Assembly (NCBI GenBank): GCA_031291845.1
Contig: JARLIH010000196.1
Coordinates: 1 to 64,000 of the forward strand
Length of the DNA: 64,000 nt
Direction of reading: 5' to 3'
DNA from: Isosphaeraceae bacterium
Lineage (GTDB): Bacteria > Planctomycetota > Planctomycetia > Isosphaerales > Isosphaeraceae
Shown: in pieces, positions 37,680 through 46,290 of the stretch
Layout of the letters: each line of letters starts with the position of its first letter
Numbering within the stretch: the stretch's first letter is position 1
Notes under the pieces: model-generated
Seen by the model: the letters and a program-made list of their open reading frames with translations, nothing else
Told to the model about the DNA's origin: nothing
Database searches by the model: none
Position numbers and translations under genes: made by a program

Positions 37680-38879
37680 TCACGACGCGCCCTTGTCTCG
37701 AGAGAGCAACACGGCGCAGCGCGCGAGGAGCTTCGCCCCGATGATGAGCGCGCGCTCGTCGATATCGAAGTGGGGCGAATGCAGCAAATGCCTCGGCTGA
37801 CCGTCGCGAGCGACGCCGAGCCGCAAGAGGCACCCGGGCGCGTGTGCAAGGTAGCCCGCGAAATCCTCGCCCCCCATGCTCGGCAGCGCAATGGAATCCA
37901 CTTGGTCCGGCCCAACCACCTCGCCGGCAGCGCGCACGCAGGTCGCGGTCACGGCCGGGTCGTTCACGACGCCGTCGAGCCCGCGGCGCAGGATCACCTC
38001 GACCGCCGCGCCGGTCGCCTCGCTCAGCCCCTGCGCGATACGCCGAACGCGCTCGCCGACGCGCGTGGCCGACGCCTGACTCAGGGCACGGATCGTGCCA
38101 AGCAACACGACGTTCTCCGGAATGACGTTGGCGTTCGCCCCCCCTCGGATCGAACCGAACGTGACGACGACCGGATCGCGCGCGTCGATCGCCCGCGGGA
38201 TGAACTGATAGACGCTGCTGACGAACTGAACCGCCACGGCGATCGGGTCGATGGCCTGGTGCGGCCGCGCGGCATGCCCCCCTCGCCCCTGAATATCAAC
38301 CTCCAACTCCTGGCAGAACGCCGTGAGCGGGCCCGCCTTCTGCCCCACGCGCCCGACGGGGGCTTCGGGGTCGACGTGCAGCGCAACGATCGCGCGGACC
38401 CCTTCGACGGCTCCGTCAGCGATCATTTCAAGCGCTCCTTCGCCGAGCTCCTCGGCCGGCTGAAAGATCGCCCGCCAGGGGACGGACCAGGGAAGCCGCT
38501 CGCGGCAATGCCAGAGCGCCAGCGACGCGGCGAGCGCCATCGTCGCGTGTGCATCGTGCCCGCAGGCGTGCATCACGCCGTCGCGGGTCGAGCGATAGGG
38601 CACATCCTTGGCATCCTGGAGCCGCAAGGCGTCAATGTCGGCCCGGATCGCTACGCGCGCAGAAGGGTCCTGCGGGAACGGCTCGGCAATGACCCCCCGC
38701 CCCGACGGAACCACCCGGTGGGGCACCCCGGCCTGCTCCAGCCGGCGGGCCAGGTAGGCGGCCGTCTCGAATTCCTCCCGGCTCGGCTCCGGATGACTGT
38801 GCAAATGCCGGCGCGTCGCACCCAACATTTCCGCGTTTTCTTCCAGAAAACCATCGATCAACTCGCGCCAGTCAGCCAT
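37680..38879 (-). CDS. M20-family amidohydrolase (hippurate hydrolase type)
   Basis: A 399-residue zinc or manganese hydrolase of the M20D group, cleaving N-acyl amino acids or related amides. It shows IRADIDAL near residue 78, HACGHDAHA with metal ligands His108 and Asp109 region, and the catalytic PAEE (Glu143-Glu144). The dimerisation domain follows (GRGGHAARPHQAIDPI), and GGEDFAGYL supplies the late metal ligand region. The start at 38879 gives the usual N-terminus ending ATRRHLHSHPE; the longer frame has no support. It is the first gene of a two-gene operon with the YbdK-type ligase, so ligase and hydrolase may act on the same amide. Confidence 0.92.
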   Translation of the reverse strand: MADWRELIDGFLEENAEMLGATRRHLHSHPEPSREEFETAAYLARRLEQAGVPHRVVPSGRGVIAEPFPQDPSARVAIRADIDALRLQDAKDVPYRSTRDGVMHACGHDAHATMALAASLALWHCRERLPWSVPWRAIFQPAEELGEGALEMIADGAVEGVRAIVALHVDPEAPVGRVGQKAGPLTAFCQELEVDIQGRGGHAARPHQAIDPIAVAVQFVSSVYQFIPRAIDARDPVVVTFGSIRGGANANVIPENVVLLGTIRALSQASATRVGERVRRIAQGLSEATGAAVEVILRRGLDGVVNDPAVTATCVRAAGEVVGPDQVDSIALPSMGGEDFAGYLAHAPGCLLRLGVARDGQPRHLLHSPHFDIDERALIIGAKLLARCAVLLSRDKGAS

Positions 38880-39118
38880 CCCGTCGGTCCCTCGCGATTC
38901 ACGTAGCCCAGGCTTTCTCTCCATTCTGTCAGTTGACGGCAATGCGGAGAACCCCCTCGCGTGGGAAGCGAGCTGCGCAGGCATCGTTGAATACCGGCTT
39001 CCGAATCGGATATCATTTCACCTTACAGGAGCCGGCGCGGCGCTCTGCCCCCCGTCGCAGCGCCGGGCACCGCTGGACGTTTCCCGGAAATCACTCCTTG
39101 CCCGATCGAGCGGCACCC

Positions 39119-39328
39119 ATGGCAGCCTCACCGTTGGAGCCACCGTTGTGGGACTCCTGCCGGGCCCTGATCGACCAGAGCCGCCGCGCCCGGGCCGAGC
39201 TCCAGGCGAAGTGGGATACCCTCCTCGACGACCGAGAACGCCTCGGCGGTCTCGGGATCGCCTTCCTTTCCGAGGCTTCGGCCCGGCTCGCCGCACGCGA
39301 GCGAGACCGTCGGCGCAACCCGGACTGA
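39119..39328 (+). CDS. Small hypothetical protein, 69 residues
   Basis: A short, charged, helical open frame rich in Arg, Ala and Leu (AELQAKWDTLLDDRERLGG), without signal peptide or known domain. The ribosome binding site is weak. It fills the gap between the divergent amidohydrolase and the squalene-hopene cyclase gene. It could be a real small cytosolic protein, but chance open frames are common at this GC content. Confidence 0.35.
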   Translation: MAASPLEPPLWDSCRALIDQSRRARAELQAKWDTLLDDRERLGGLGIAFLSEASARLAARERDRRRNPD

Positions 39329-39586
39329 CCCCGAGCCGACGCGCTCGGCCCACGCACGCAGGCGCGCCTTTGGAATTCTGCAAAAAATGCGCAGATTCTG
39401 CCGACAAGACTTACTCCACACAAAGCGAAAGTTGCAAAAACGACAACGGGTTTGGACTTGATTGAAAAAGTCGCCGGCGCTTAGGATGAGCCCCGCGCGG
39501 CCGAGAGGGTACGTACGGCCAACGCCGCGCCGAACTTGAAGTCCTATCTCACCGTACGGCCCCTCGGACCAAGGGTCTGGACGCCA

Positions 39587-41593
39587 ATGATCGCCAACAC
39601 GGATGGTGGCGCTTTCATCCGAGCTTCGGGACCGCACGCACGACGATCGACCGCGCCGCTGCAGGAAGCGATCGGCGCGACGGCCGACTGGCTCCTCGGT
39701 CAGCAAGCCGCTGACGGCTACTGGGTCGGGGAGTTGGAAGGCGACACGATCCTGGAGTCGGAGTATGTGCTCCTGATGGCCTTCCTGGGCCGTGAACGAG
39801 AAACCGTTTGCGTTCAGGCGTGCCGCTATCTGCTCGACTTCCAGCAGGCGGACGGCGGGTGGGGTAACTACCCGGGGGGGCCGAGCGACCTGAGCACGAC
39901 GGTGAAGGCCTATTTCGCCCTCAAGCTGCTAGGAACGTCGACCAGTGACCCGGTGATGGTCCGGGCCCGCGAGGCGATTCACGCGGCCGGAGGGGCTCAG
40001 GCATGCAACAGCTTCACGCGCTTCTACCTCGCGCTGCTGGGCCAGATCTCGTACGACGAGACGCCCTGTGTCCCGCCCGAACTGCTGCTGATCCCGTCGT
40101 GGCTGAATTTCAGCCTCGCCGCGATGTCGTCGTGGACGCGCACGATCGTCGTCCCGCTCACGATCATCTCGGCGTTGAAGCCGGTTCGCGACCTCGGTCC
40201 GGAGCGCGGCATCGCCGAGCTCTTCCGCGACGACCTGCCGCGAACCCCCTGGCGAACCGCGCGGTTCTTCTCGTGGGGGAACTTCTTTTTCGGGGTCGAC
40301 CGCGTCCTCAGGTGGGCGGACCGCCACATGCCGGCGTCGTGGCGCCAGCCGGGCATCCGCGCCGCGCACCGCTGGATGGTCGACCACTTCCGGAACTCCG
40401 ACGGCCTGGGCGCGATCTTCCCGCCCATGATCTACACGGTCGTCGCCCTGGAGTGCCTGGGCTACGAACGAGATTCGGAACCGGTCCAGTGGGCTCTGCG
40501 CCAGTTGGAAGACCTGGTGATCGAGGAAGACGGCAAGGTCCGGCTCCAACCCTGTGTGTCGCCGATCTGGGACACGGCGATCGCCACGATCGCGCTGGCC
40601 GACGCGAAGCTCCCTTCGTACCACCCTGCCCTCTTCAGCGCGGTGCGCTGGCTGCTTGAGAAGGAAGTGCGCGTCGCCGGCGACTGGGCCGTGCGTCGGC
40701 CGGGGGTCGAGCCCGCGGGCTGGCACTTCCAGTTCAACAACGAGTTCTACCCGGACATCGACGACACGGCGATGGTGCTGCTGGCCCTCCAGCGCACCGC
40801 GCTGGCGGATAGCCCCGAGGTCAGCGAGGCGACCCGCCGCGGCGTCAACTGGCTACTCGCGATGCAGAACCGGGACGGCGGGTGGGCAGCCTTCGACGTC
40901 GACATCGACAACGAAGTCCTGACCAAAGTCCCGTTCGCCGACCACAACGCCATGCTCGACCCGAGCTGTGCGGATATCACCGCGCGGATCCTGGAGCTGC
41001 TCGGCACGCTCGGCGAGCGCGTGGACCACCCTTCCGCCGCCCGCGCGCTCGACTATCTCTGGCGGACCCAGGAGCCCCAGGGCTGCTGGTACGGCCGCTG
41101 GGGGGTCAACTACATTTACGGCACGTGGCAGGTCCTTCAGGGCCTGAGCGCGATCGGCTTCCCGATGGACGACCCGCGCGTTCAAAAGGGGGCCGACTGG
41201 CTGGAGTCGGTCCAGCAACCATGCGGCGGGTGGGGCGAGTCGTGCCACAGCTACGACGACCCGAGCACGATGGGCCAGGGCGAACCCACCGCCTCGCAGA
41301 CGGCCTGGGCGCTCCTCGGCCTGATCGCCGCCGGCCGTGCCGAGACGCCGTGCGTGACGCGCGGGATCCAGTACCTGATGGCCACCCAGCGCCCGGACGG
41401 CTCGTGGGACGAAGCCCCCTTCACGGGCACCGGCTTCCCGCGGGTCTTCTACCTGAGGTACCATCTCTATCGGGTTTATTTCCCGCTCATGGCACTGTCG
41501 CGCTACCAGGCTGCCGCCGGCGCCTTGCCAAGCGAGTCGCCCGGCGCGCAGGCCAGCCGCATCCCCGCGCTCCCCACGCCGTTCGAGGTCTGA
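39587..41593 (+). CDS. shc: Squalene-hopene cyclase
   Basis: Cyclises squalene to hopene at the membrane, the key step of hopanoid synthesis. The 668 residues include the catalytic DIDDTA motif (Asp390 to Asp393 region), equivalent to the DxDD acid of class II terpene cyclases. There are several QW repeats (QQADGGWGNY, QNRDGGWAAF, QPCGGWGES, QRPDGSWDE), and the N-terminal WLLGQQAADGYWVGELEGD block is typical. ATG 39587 is preferred over a TTG at 39536, as it lies nearer the conserved region. No other hpn gene is adjacent, so hopanoid genes are scattered or incomplete here. Fatal deviations are not seen. Confidence 0.96.
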   Translation: MIANTDGGAFIRASGPHARRSTAPLQEAIGATADWLLGQQAADGYWVGELEGDTILESEYVLLMAFLGRERETVCVQACRYLLDFQQADGGWGNYPGGPSDLSTTVKAYFALKLLGTSTSDPVMVRAREAIHAAGGAQACNSFTRFYLALLGQISYDETPCVPPELLLIPSWLNFSLAAMSSWTRTIVVPLTIISALKPVRDLGPERGIAELFRDDLPRTPWRTARFFSWGNFFFGVDRVLRWADRHMPASWRQPGIRAAHRWMVDHFRNSDGLGAIFPPMIYTVVALECLGYERDSEPVQWALRQLEDLVIEEDGKVRLQPCVSPIWDTAIATIALADAKLPSYHPALFSAVRWLLEKEVRVAGDWAVRRPGVEPAGWHFQFNNEFYPDIDDTAMVLLALQRTALADSPEVSEATRRGVNWLLAMQNRDGGWAAFDVDIDNEVLTKVPFADHNAMLDPSCADITARILELLGTLGERVDHPSAARALDYLWRTQEPQGCWYGRWGVNYIYGTWQVLQGLSAIGFPMDDPRVQKGADWLESVQQPCGGWGESCHSYDDPSTMGQGEPTASQTAWALLGLIAAGRAETPCVTRGIQYLMATQRPDGSWDEAPFTGTGFPRVFYLRYHLYRVYFPLMALSRYQAAAGALPSESPGAQASRIPALPTPFEV

Positions 41594-42241
41594 GTGCTCG
41601 ATGCGTGGTTTGCAACCTGCAGGGCCGGCCCTCCATCAACAAAGGTTCGATGCGGCGCCGCCATCCGAGGTCGCGTTGACCATTGGAAACATCCTGCTGG
41701 GCGAATGGAACAGTCGCATGTTTCCGGCTTGACCCGAATCGCAAGAAGTCCGATACTGCCCACCAACCGGCGCAACCGATTGCGCCGGCCTGCTGCGATG
41801 TCGAGGTGGAACCTCGCACGACCGAGTCATGGACGACGAGCGACAACGGTGATCTCCTCCGGCGCAAACACCCCGAGCTTGGCCCGATCGTCCCTTCTCA
41901 CGCACCTCCGGGCTGTGAGCCGACTCGTGCATCGTCGTTCCACCACCTGCCCCACGCCCGCCTGCTCTGGGCCAACACCCTCACGCTGCGCCGCGATCAC
42001 TCACCACTACCACGCGACCACCCCAGGATGTATGATTGCATGATTGCGAAGCGCGACCATGGACAAACGAGACCATCGATACCGCACCGCCTGGAATCAA
42101 CGTACGACCGCGCCGGGTAGCCGGCGCGCGTCGGTGTCCGTGACTTAGACTTAGTCGTGGTCATGCCACGTGCATGATTCGACGGACGGGCTTACGGCCG
42201 GAGACGATGCCGGCCCGATGCGCGAGAGGGTAGCTCGACCC
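41594..42241. other. 650-base stretch with no supported gene
   Basis: Several short open frames exist, but none has a domain or ribosome binding site. It separates the cyclase from the exopolysaccharide cluster and must contain the promoter of the latter. CAGGGCCGGCCCTCC near 41619-41633 is a relative of the GGCCGGCC repeats. GAGAGGGT just ahead of 42242 may be the ribosome binding site of the next gene. Confidence 0.45.
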
Positions 42242-43951
42242 ATGCTGATCTCCAACTCGTTCTTGCTGATCTTCGCGGTGGCGTTCATGGGGTGCGTGCT
42301 GGCAACCCCCGTGGTAACGCGAATCGCGGTCTGGGCGGGCGCGATCGACCGCCCGGACTCGTTCCGCCGCATCCACAAGGGGGCCACGCCACGCCTGGGC
42401 GGACTCGGGCTGGCGTTCGGGCTCGGGGCGGGAGTGCTGCTCGTCGCGGTAGGCCGCTTCCTCGAGGCGACTCCCGACGCCAGCGAGTGGTGGAGCCGCC
42501 AGTGGGCCGTCTTCTTCGCCGCGCTCATCGTGTTGGGCGTCGGCTTCATCGACGACACCCGCGGGATGAGCCCGCGGGTCAAGCTGCTGGGCCAGGCGTC
42601 GGCCGTGCTGGTGCTCTACTTCGGCGGGATCCGGATCGAGGGGATTGACATCCTGGGCTTCGGCATCGACCTCGGTCATCCGAGTTATCAGCTTCACCTC
42701 GCGGGCCGGGCGATCCACGTCGCCCCGATCGGCCTGTTCATCACGATGTTCTGGTTCCTCGGGTGCATGAACGTCTGGAACCTGATCGACGGGATGGACG
42801 GCCTGGCCTCGGGCGTCGGTCTGCTGGTCTGCGGCACCCTCACGCTGGTCGCGCTTCATAACAACAACGTCGGGGTCGCGATCCTGGCCTCCTCGCTGGC
42901 CGGCAGCCTGGCCGGGTTCCTGCTCTACAACTGGCACCCCGCCTGTATCTTCCTGGGGGACAGCGGCAGCCTGCTGATCGGCCTGTTGATCGGTGTGATC
43001 GGCGTGCAAGGGAGCATGAAGGGACCATCGGCCATCTCGATCCTGTTTCCGATCCTGGCGATGGGGCTGCCGATCTCCGACACCGCCATGGCGATCTTCC
43101 GGCGCTGGGTGCGGAACCTGCCGCTCAGCTCGGCCGACCGGAAGCACGTCCATCACCTGCTGATCGGGTTCGGGCTCAACCCCCGGCAGGCCGCGCTGTT
43201 GCTTTACTGCTTTACGGGGTTCTTCTGCGGAGTCGTGCTCCTGGGCGTGGCGCTGCGGAACGAGATTCTCGCGCTGATCCTGGGGATCTCCGGCTGCCTG
43301 GCCTTTCTGCTGATCCTGATGAGCCGGCGCGACGAGCTGGCGAACCTCCGGGGCGACCTCAGGGCCCGGCTGGCGCGCGGGAAACAGGAGCGGTTTGCCG
43401 CCAAGGTCACGTGGGAGGCGATTCAGCGCATCGAGCTGTGCGACAAAGTCGAGCCGATCTACATGATTCTCGACGGCACGGCGCGCCAGCTCGGTTGCGA
43501 CGTGACTCGGGTCGAGGTGTCGCAAGGGGGTCTGTTGCGGGATCAATGGCGGTCGGAAGCACTTCCGTCGAGCGACGCCGTGTCGGGGGCATCGGCCGTT
43601 TTCCGACTCTCCAGTGGCCAGGACCTCTGGTTGACGGTCTCGGTGCAGCAGGGTGCGGAGCCGGGCCTGGCGGCGGACATCGCCTTCCGTTTTCTGCAGC
43701 GACTCTCCCTGGCCACGGTCGAACGGATCGCGCGACTCTTGACCGAGGCGCTCGACGAGACGCCGGCCGAGACCGAGGCAGTCGCCGCCAACGGAACTTC
43801 CCCCGCCGGCACGAGCCCTGCCGACGGCAACGGGCGACTGGAAGCCGCCCCGCCGCGCAACCTGGCTCGGGCCGCGCTTAGCGCGTGGCGGGCCTCGACG
43901 GGCTGGGGGGCAAGGCCGGTGGCCAGCCAGCCGTCGCTCGGTAAGGAGTAG
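42242..43951 (+). CDS. WecA/MraY-type polyprenyl-phosphate sugar-1-phosphate transferase with C-terminal extension
   Basis: A 569-residue membrane enzyme that would start polysaccharide synthesis by moving a sugar-1-phosphate from a UDP-sugar onto undecaprenyl phosphate. The first ~370 residues show about ten helices and the family motifs GFIDDTRG, NLIDGMDGLASG, FLGDSGS and the late HVHHLLIG. After the last helix there is a ~195-residue cytoplasmic extension, normally absent in WecA, with a compact first part (VTWEAIQRIELCDKVEP, WLTVSVQQG) and a Pro/Ala-rich tail. It may be a sensor or docking domain. ATG 42242 is chosen by hydropathy; 42218 and 42170 are also in frame. First gene of the exopolysaccharide cluster. 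Confidence 0.92.
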   Translation: MLISNSFLLIFAVAFMGCVLATPVVTRIAVWAGAIDRPDSFRRIHKGATPRLGGLGLAFGLGAGVLLVAVGRFLEATPDASEWWSRQWAVFFAALIVLGVGFIDDTRGMSPRVKLLGQASAVLVLYFGGIRIEGIDILGFGIDLGHPSYQLHLAGRAIHVAPIGLFITMFWFLGCMNVWNLIDGMDGLASGVGLLVCGTLTLVALHNNNVGVAILASSLAGSLAGFLLYNWHPACIFLGDSGSLLIGLLIGVIGVQGSMKGPSAISILFPILAMGLPISDTAMAIFRRWVRNLPLSSADRKHVHHLLIGFGLNPRQAALLLYCFTGFFCGVVLLGVALRNEILALILGISGCLAFLLILMSRRDELANLRGDLRARLARGKQERFAAKVTWEAIQRIELCDKVEPIYMILDGTARQLGCDVTRVEVSQGGLLRDQWRSEALPSSDAVSGASAVFRLSSGQDLWLTVSVQQGAEPGLAADIAFRFLQRLSLATVERIARLLTEALDETPAETEAVAANGTSPAGTSPADGNGRLEAAPPRNLARAALSAWRASTGWGARPVASQPSLGKE

Positions 43952-44045
43952 TTCACCGCCGGGACGGCCCGCGAATCGCTCGACCGTGAATGCGATCGCA
44001 CCAGCCGCCTTGGACTGACCGGATTGCCACGGATCGGAGCCTTCC

Positions 44046-46268
44046 ATGGACGGAATTCAGCCTTACGCGGGGCCGCCACGCCCCCCCGCCCTCGCGTCCC
44101 CCAGCTTCTCCGTCACGCCAACCCTGGCAAAAACCCCCAGCGACTACCTGCGCGCCCTGCGCAGGCGGGTCTGGTTGGTGCTCGCCGTCAGCGTGCCGCT
44201 CGCCGTCGCGCTGTCGGTGCTCGCACTCAAGCAACCGGCCGTCTACCGCGCCTCGGTGCAAATCCAGATCCAGCCGCCCCAGTATGACCCGGTCCTCTCG
44301 ACGCTTGTGTCCCACGACGTCGGCCGCCGCGAGGGGGAGACGCTGGAACGATACATCCCGAACCGCCTCGCACTCTTAAAGAGCAAGCCGCTGATCGATC
44401 AAGTCGTGAACAGCCCCGAGATCGTTCAGCCCGCCGCGCCCGGCGACGACCCGGCCGAGGAGATCCTCGCAAACCTCGTGACCAAGCCGCTCATGATGTC
44501 CAACTACATCTCGAACTACGTGACCGTGAGCCTCGAGGGGACCGACCCCGCCCGCACCGCCAAGCAGCTCGAGCTGCTCCTCCGGGTCTTCCGCGACCGG
44601 AGCCGGGACGAGATCCAGAACGAGATCGAGGCCTCGAAGGACCAGGCGTCGGGAACTCTCAAAAATATGTGGGCTGAATATAAAAAACTAAACGAACATC
44701 TCTATAGTTCTCTTAAGGGCTCCACGACCGTCGGCCCCGGCGGCAAGAACATCCTCGAAGAACAGTGGCTCATGATGGGCTCGATGCTCGCCCAGAAGCG
44801 GGCCCGGCTCGATGAGATGAAACAGCAAGCGCTGATCGCCCAGCTCTTTCCCAGCGCGAACCGGCAGGGGAATTCCGACCTCTCCGCGCGGCAGGGGATG
44901 TTGCGCGAGCTGGAAGCGCAGCGCAAGCAGCTCCAGCGCACGTTGCAGACATACAAGCGCAAGACCCGCCACTTCGAGAGCGACCCCGCCGTCGTGCACA
45001 AGGCCGACCTCCTGAAGGACGTGGTGGACCAGATCGAGCAGATCCGGTCGGCCCCGCTCGAAGCCTCCGAGGACTCGTCCGCCGCGGAACCGCTGCTGGC
45101 CATGACTCAATCGATGGACGAACAGATCAAGGCGCTCGAGCAAGGGGAACAAGCGATCCTGGCCCGCTTCCAGGAGTCGATGCCCGAGCACCAGAAGTAC
45201 CTCAACGACCTCGAAGAGAGGCAGATGCTGCGGGAGCGGATCGCGGACATGGAGACGAAGCTCTCCGAGTTCGAGATCCTGGCCAAATCGCAAAAAGACC
45301 CGGTGGTCATCCCCACGACCGTCCCCGAGCCGACGGCGCCCGTGCGGCCGAAGCGGGCGCTCAACATCGCCCTGGCCCTGGCGTTCAGCCTCGCGCTCGG
45401 GATCGGGCTCGTCTGCTTGCTGGAATTCCTCGACCACTCCGTGAAGGTCCCCGAGCACCTCTCGATGGGCCTCACCCTGCCACTCTTCGGCGTGGTTCCC
45501 CGCATCCGCCGCACCGCCCTGACGCACCGCGGCGGGCACCTCTGGACTCCCGGCGCACCCGAATCGGTCGAGGCCGACGCCTACCGCAACCTCCGCGCCA
45601 GCCTGCTCGGCGCGACCGACAAACGGGGCCCGATCACGACGCTGCTGGTCACGAGCGCCAAGGCGGCCGAGGGGAAGAGCACGACCGCGCTCAACCTCGC
45701 CGCGACGTGTGCCAGGGCCGGCGAGCGGACGCTGCTCATGGACGTCGACCTCCGGCGCCCGAGCCTCAACGAGGTGTTCGTCCACGACGGACACGACCTC
45801 GGGCTGGTCGACGCCCTGCGCGGCGAGATCCCGTGGCAACGGGCCCTGGTTCGCACCGACATCCCGAACCTCGACTTCCTGCCCACGGGCGACACGCGCG
45901 ACATTCCGATCGAGATTCTCGGCACCCTGGAGCTGAGGCAGCTCTTGCTGGCCGTGTCGAGCCATTACGACCGCGTCATCCTCGACGGCCCCGCGGTGCT
46001 CGGCCTGGCCGACTGCCGGATGCTGGGGCGGATCGTGGACGCCGCGCTGCTGGTGGTCCGCTCGGGGTCGCACGGTCTCCAGCCGCTCTTGCGGGCCAAG
46101 TCGATGCTCGAACAGTCGCACGTGGTGATCGCCGGCGTGGTCTTCAACGGCCTCTTCGAGGACCTCAAGAACTGGTCGAGCTACGGCCCGTACCAGCCCT
46201 ATGGCGACGGCTTCGGGCGCGCGTCCGAGGGTCTCGGTACGTCATCTCGCACCGCCCTGCCCGTCTGA
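44046..46268 (+). CDS. Wzc-type chain-length determinant / BY-kinase
   Basis: A 740-residue inner-membrane protein controlling polysaccharide chain length. A Wzz-type N-terminus with a helix near 40-58 is followed by a long coiled coil (about 170-430) and a second helix near 435-460. The C-terminal BY-kinase domain has Walker A AAEGKSTT (about residues 539-546), Walker A' LLMDVDLRRP and Walker B VILDGP. The tail has three clustered tyrosines (SSYGPYQPY), the usual autophosphorylation site. Active-site and tail features argue for a working kinase. Bases 44661-44710, in the coiled coil, are only 14/50 G+C. CGGAG precedes the start. Confidence 0.94.
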   Translation: MDGIQPYAGPPRPPALASPSFSVTPTLAKTPSDYLRALRRRVWLVLAVSVPLAVALSVLALKQPAVYRASVQIQIQPPQYDPVLSTLVSHDVGRREGETLERYIPNRLALLKSKPLIDQVVNSPEIVQPAAPGDDPAEEILANLVTKPLMMSNYISNYVTVSLEGTDPARTAKQLELLLRVFRDRSRDEIQNEIEASKDQASGTLKNMWAEYKKLNEHLYSSLKGSTTVGPGGKNILEEQWLMMGSMLAQKRARLDEMKQQALIAQLFPSANRQGNSDLSARQGMLRELEAQRKQLQRTLQTYKRKTRHFESDPAVVHKADLLKDVVDQIEQIRSAPLEASEDSSAAEPLLAMTQSMDEQIKALEQGEQAILARFQESMPEHQKYLNDLEERQMLRERIADMETKLSEFEILAKSQKDPVVIPTTVPEPTAPVRPKRALNIALALAFSLALGIGLVCLLEFLDHSVKVPEHLSMGLTLPLFGVVPRIRRTALTHRGGHLWTPGAPESVEADAYRNLRASLLGATDKRGPITTLLVTSAKAAEGKSTTALNLAATCARAGERTLLMDVDLRRPSLNEVFVHDGHDLGLVDALRGEIPWQRALVRTDIPNLDFLPTGDTRDIPIEILGTLELRQLLLAVSSHYDRVILDGPAVLGLADCRMLGRIVDAALLVVRSGSHGLQPLLRAKSMLEQSHVVIAGVVFNGLFEDLKNWSSYGPYQPYGDGFGRASEGLGTSSRTALPV

Positions 46269-46290
46269 GCCCGAAAGGAGACGCCCCCCG

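Noticed and set aside
42161-44047. 628-codon minus-strand frame opposite the PNPT gene
   Set aside because: The His/Gln/Arg-rich translation is a mirror of membrane-protein codons. No start site or domain supports it.
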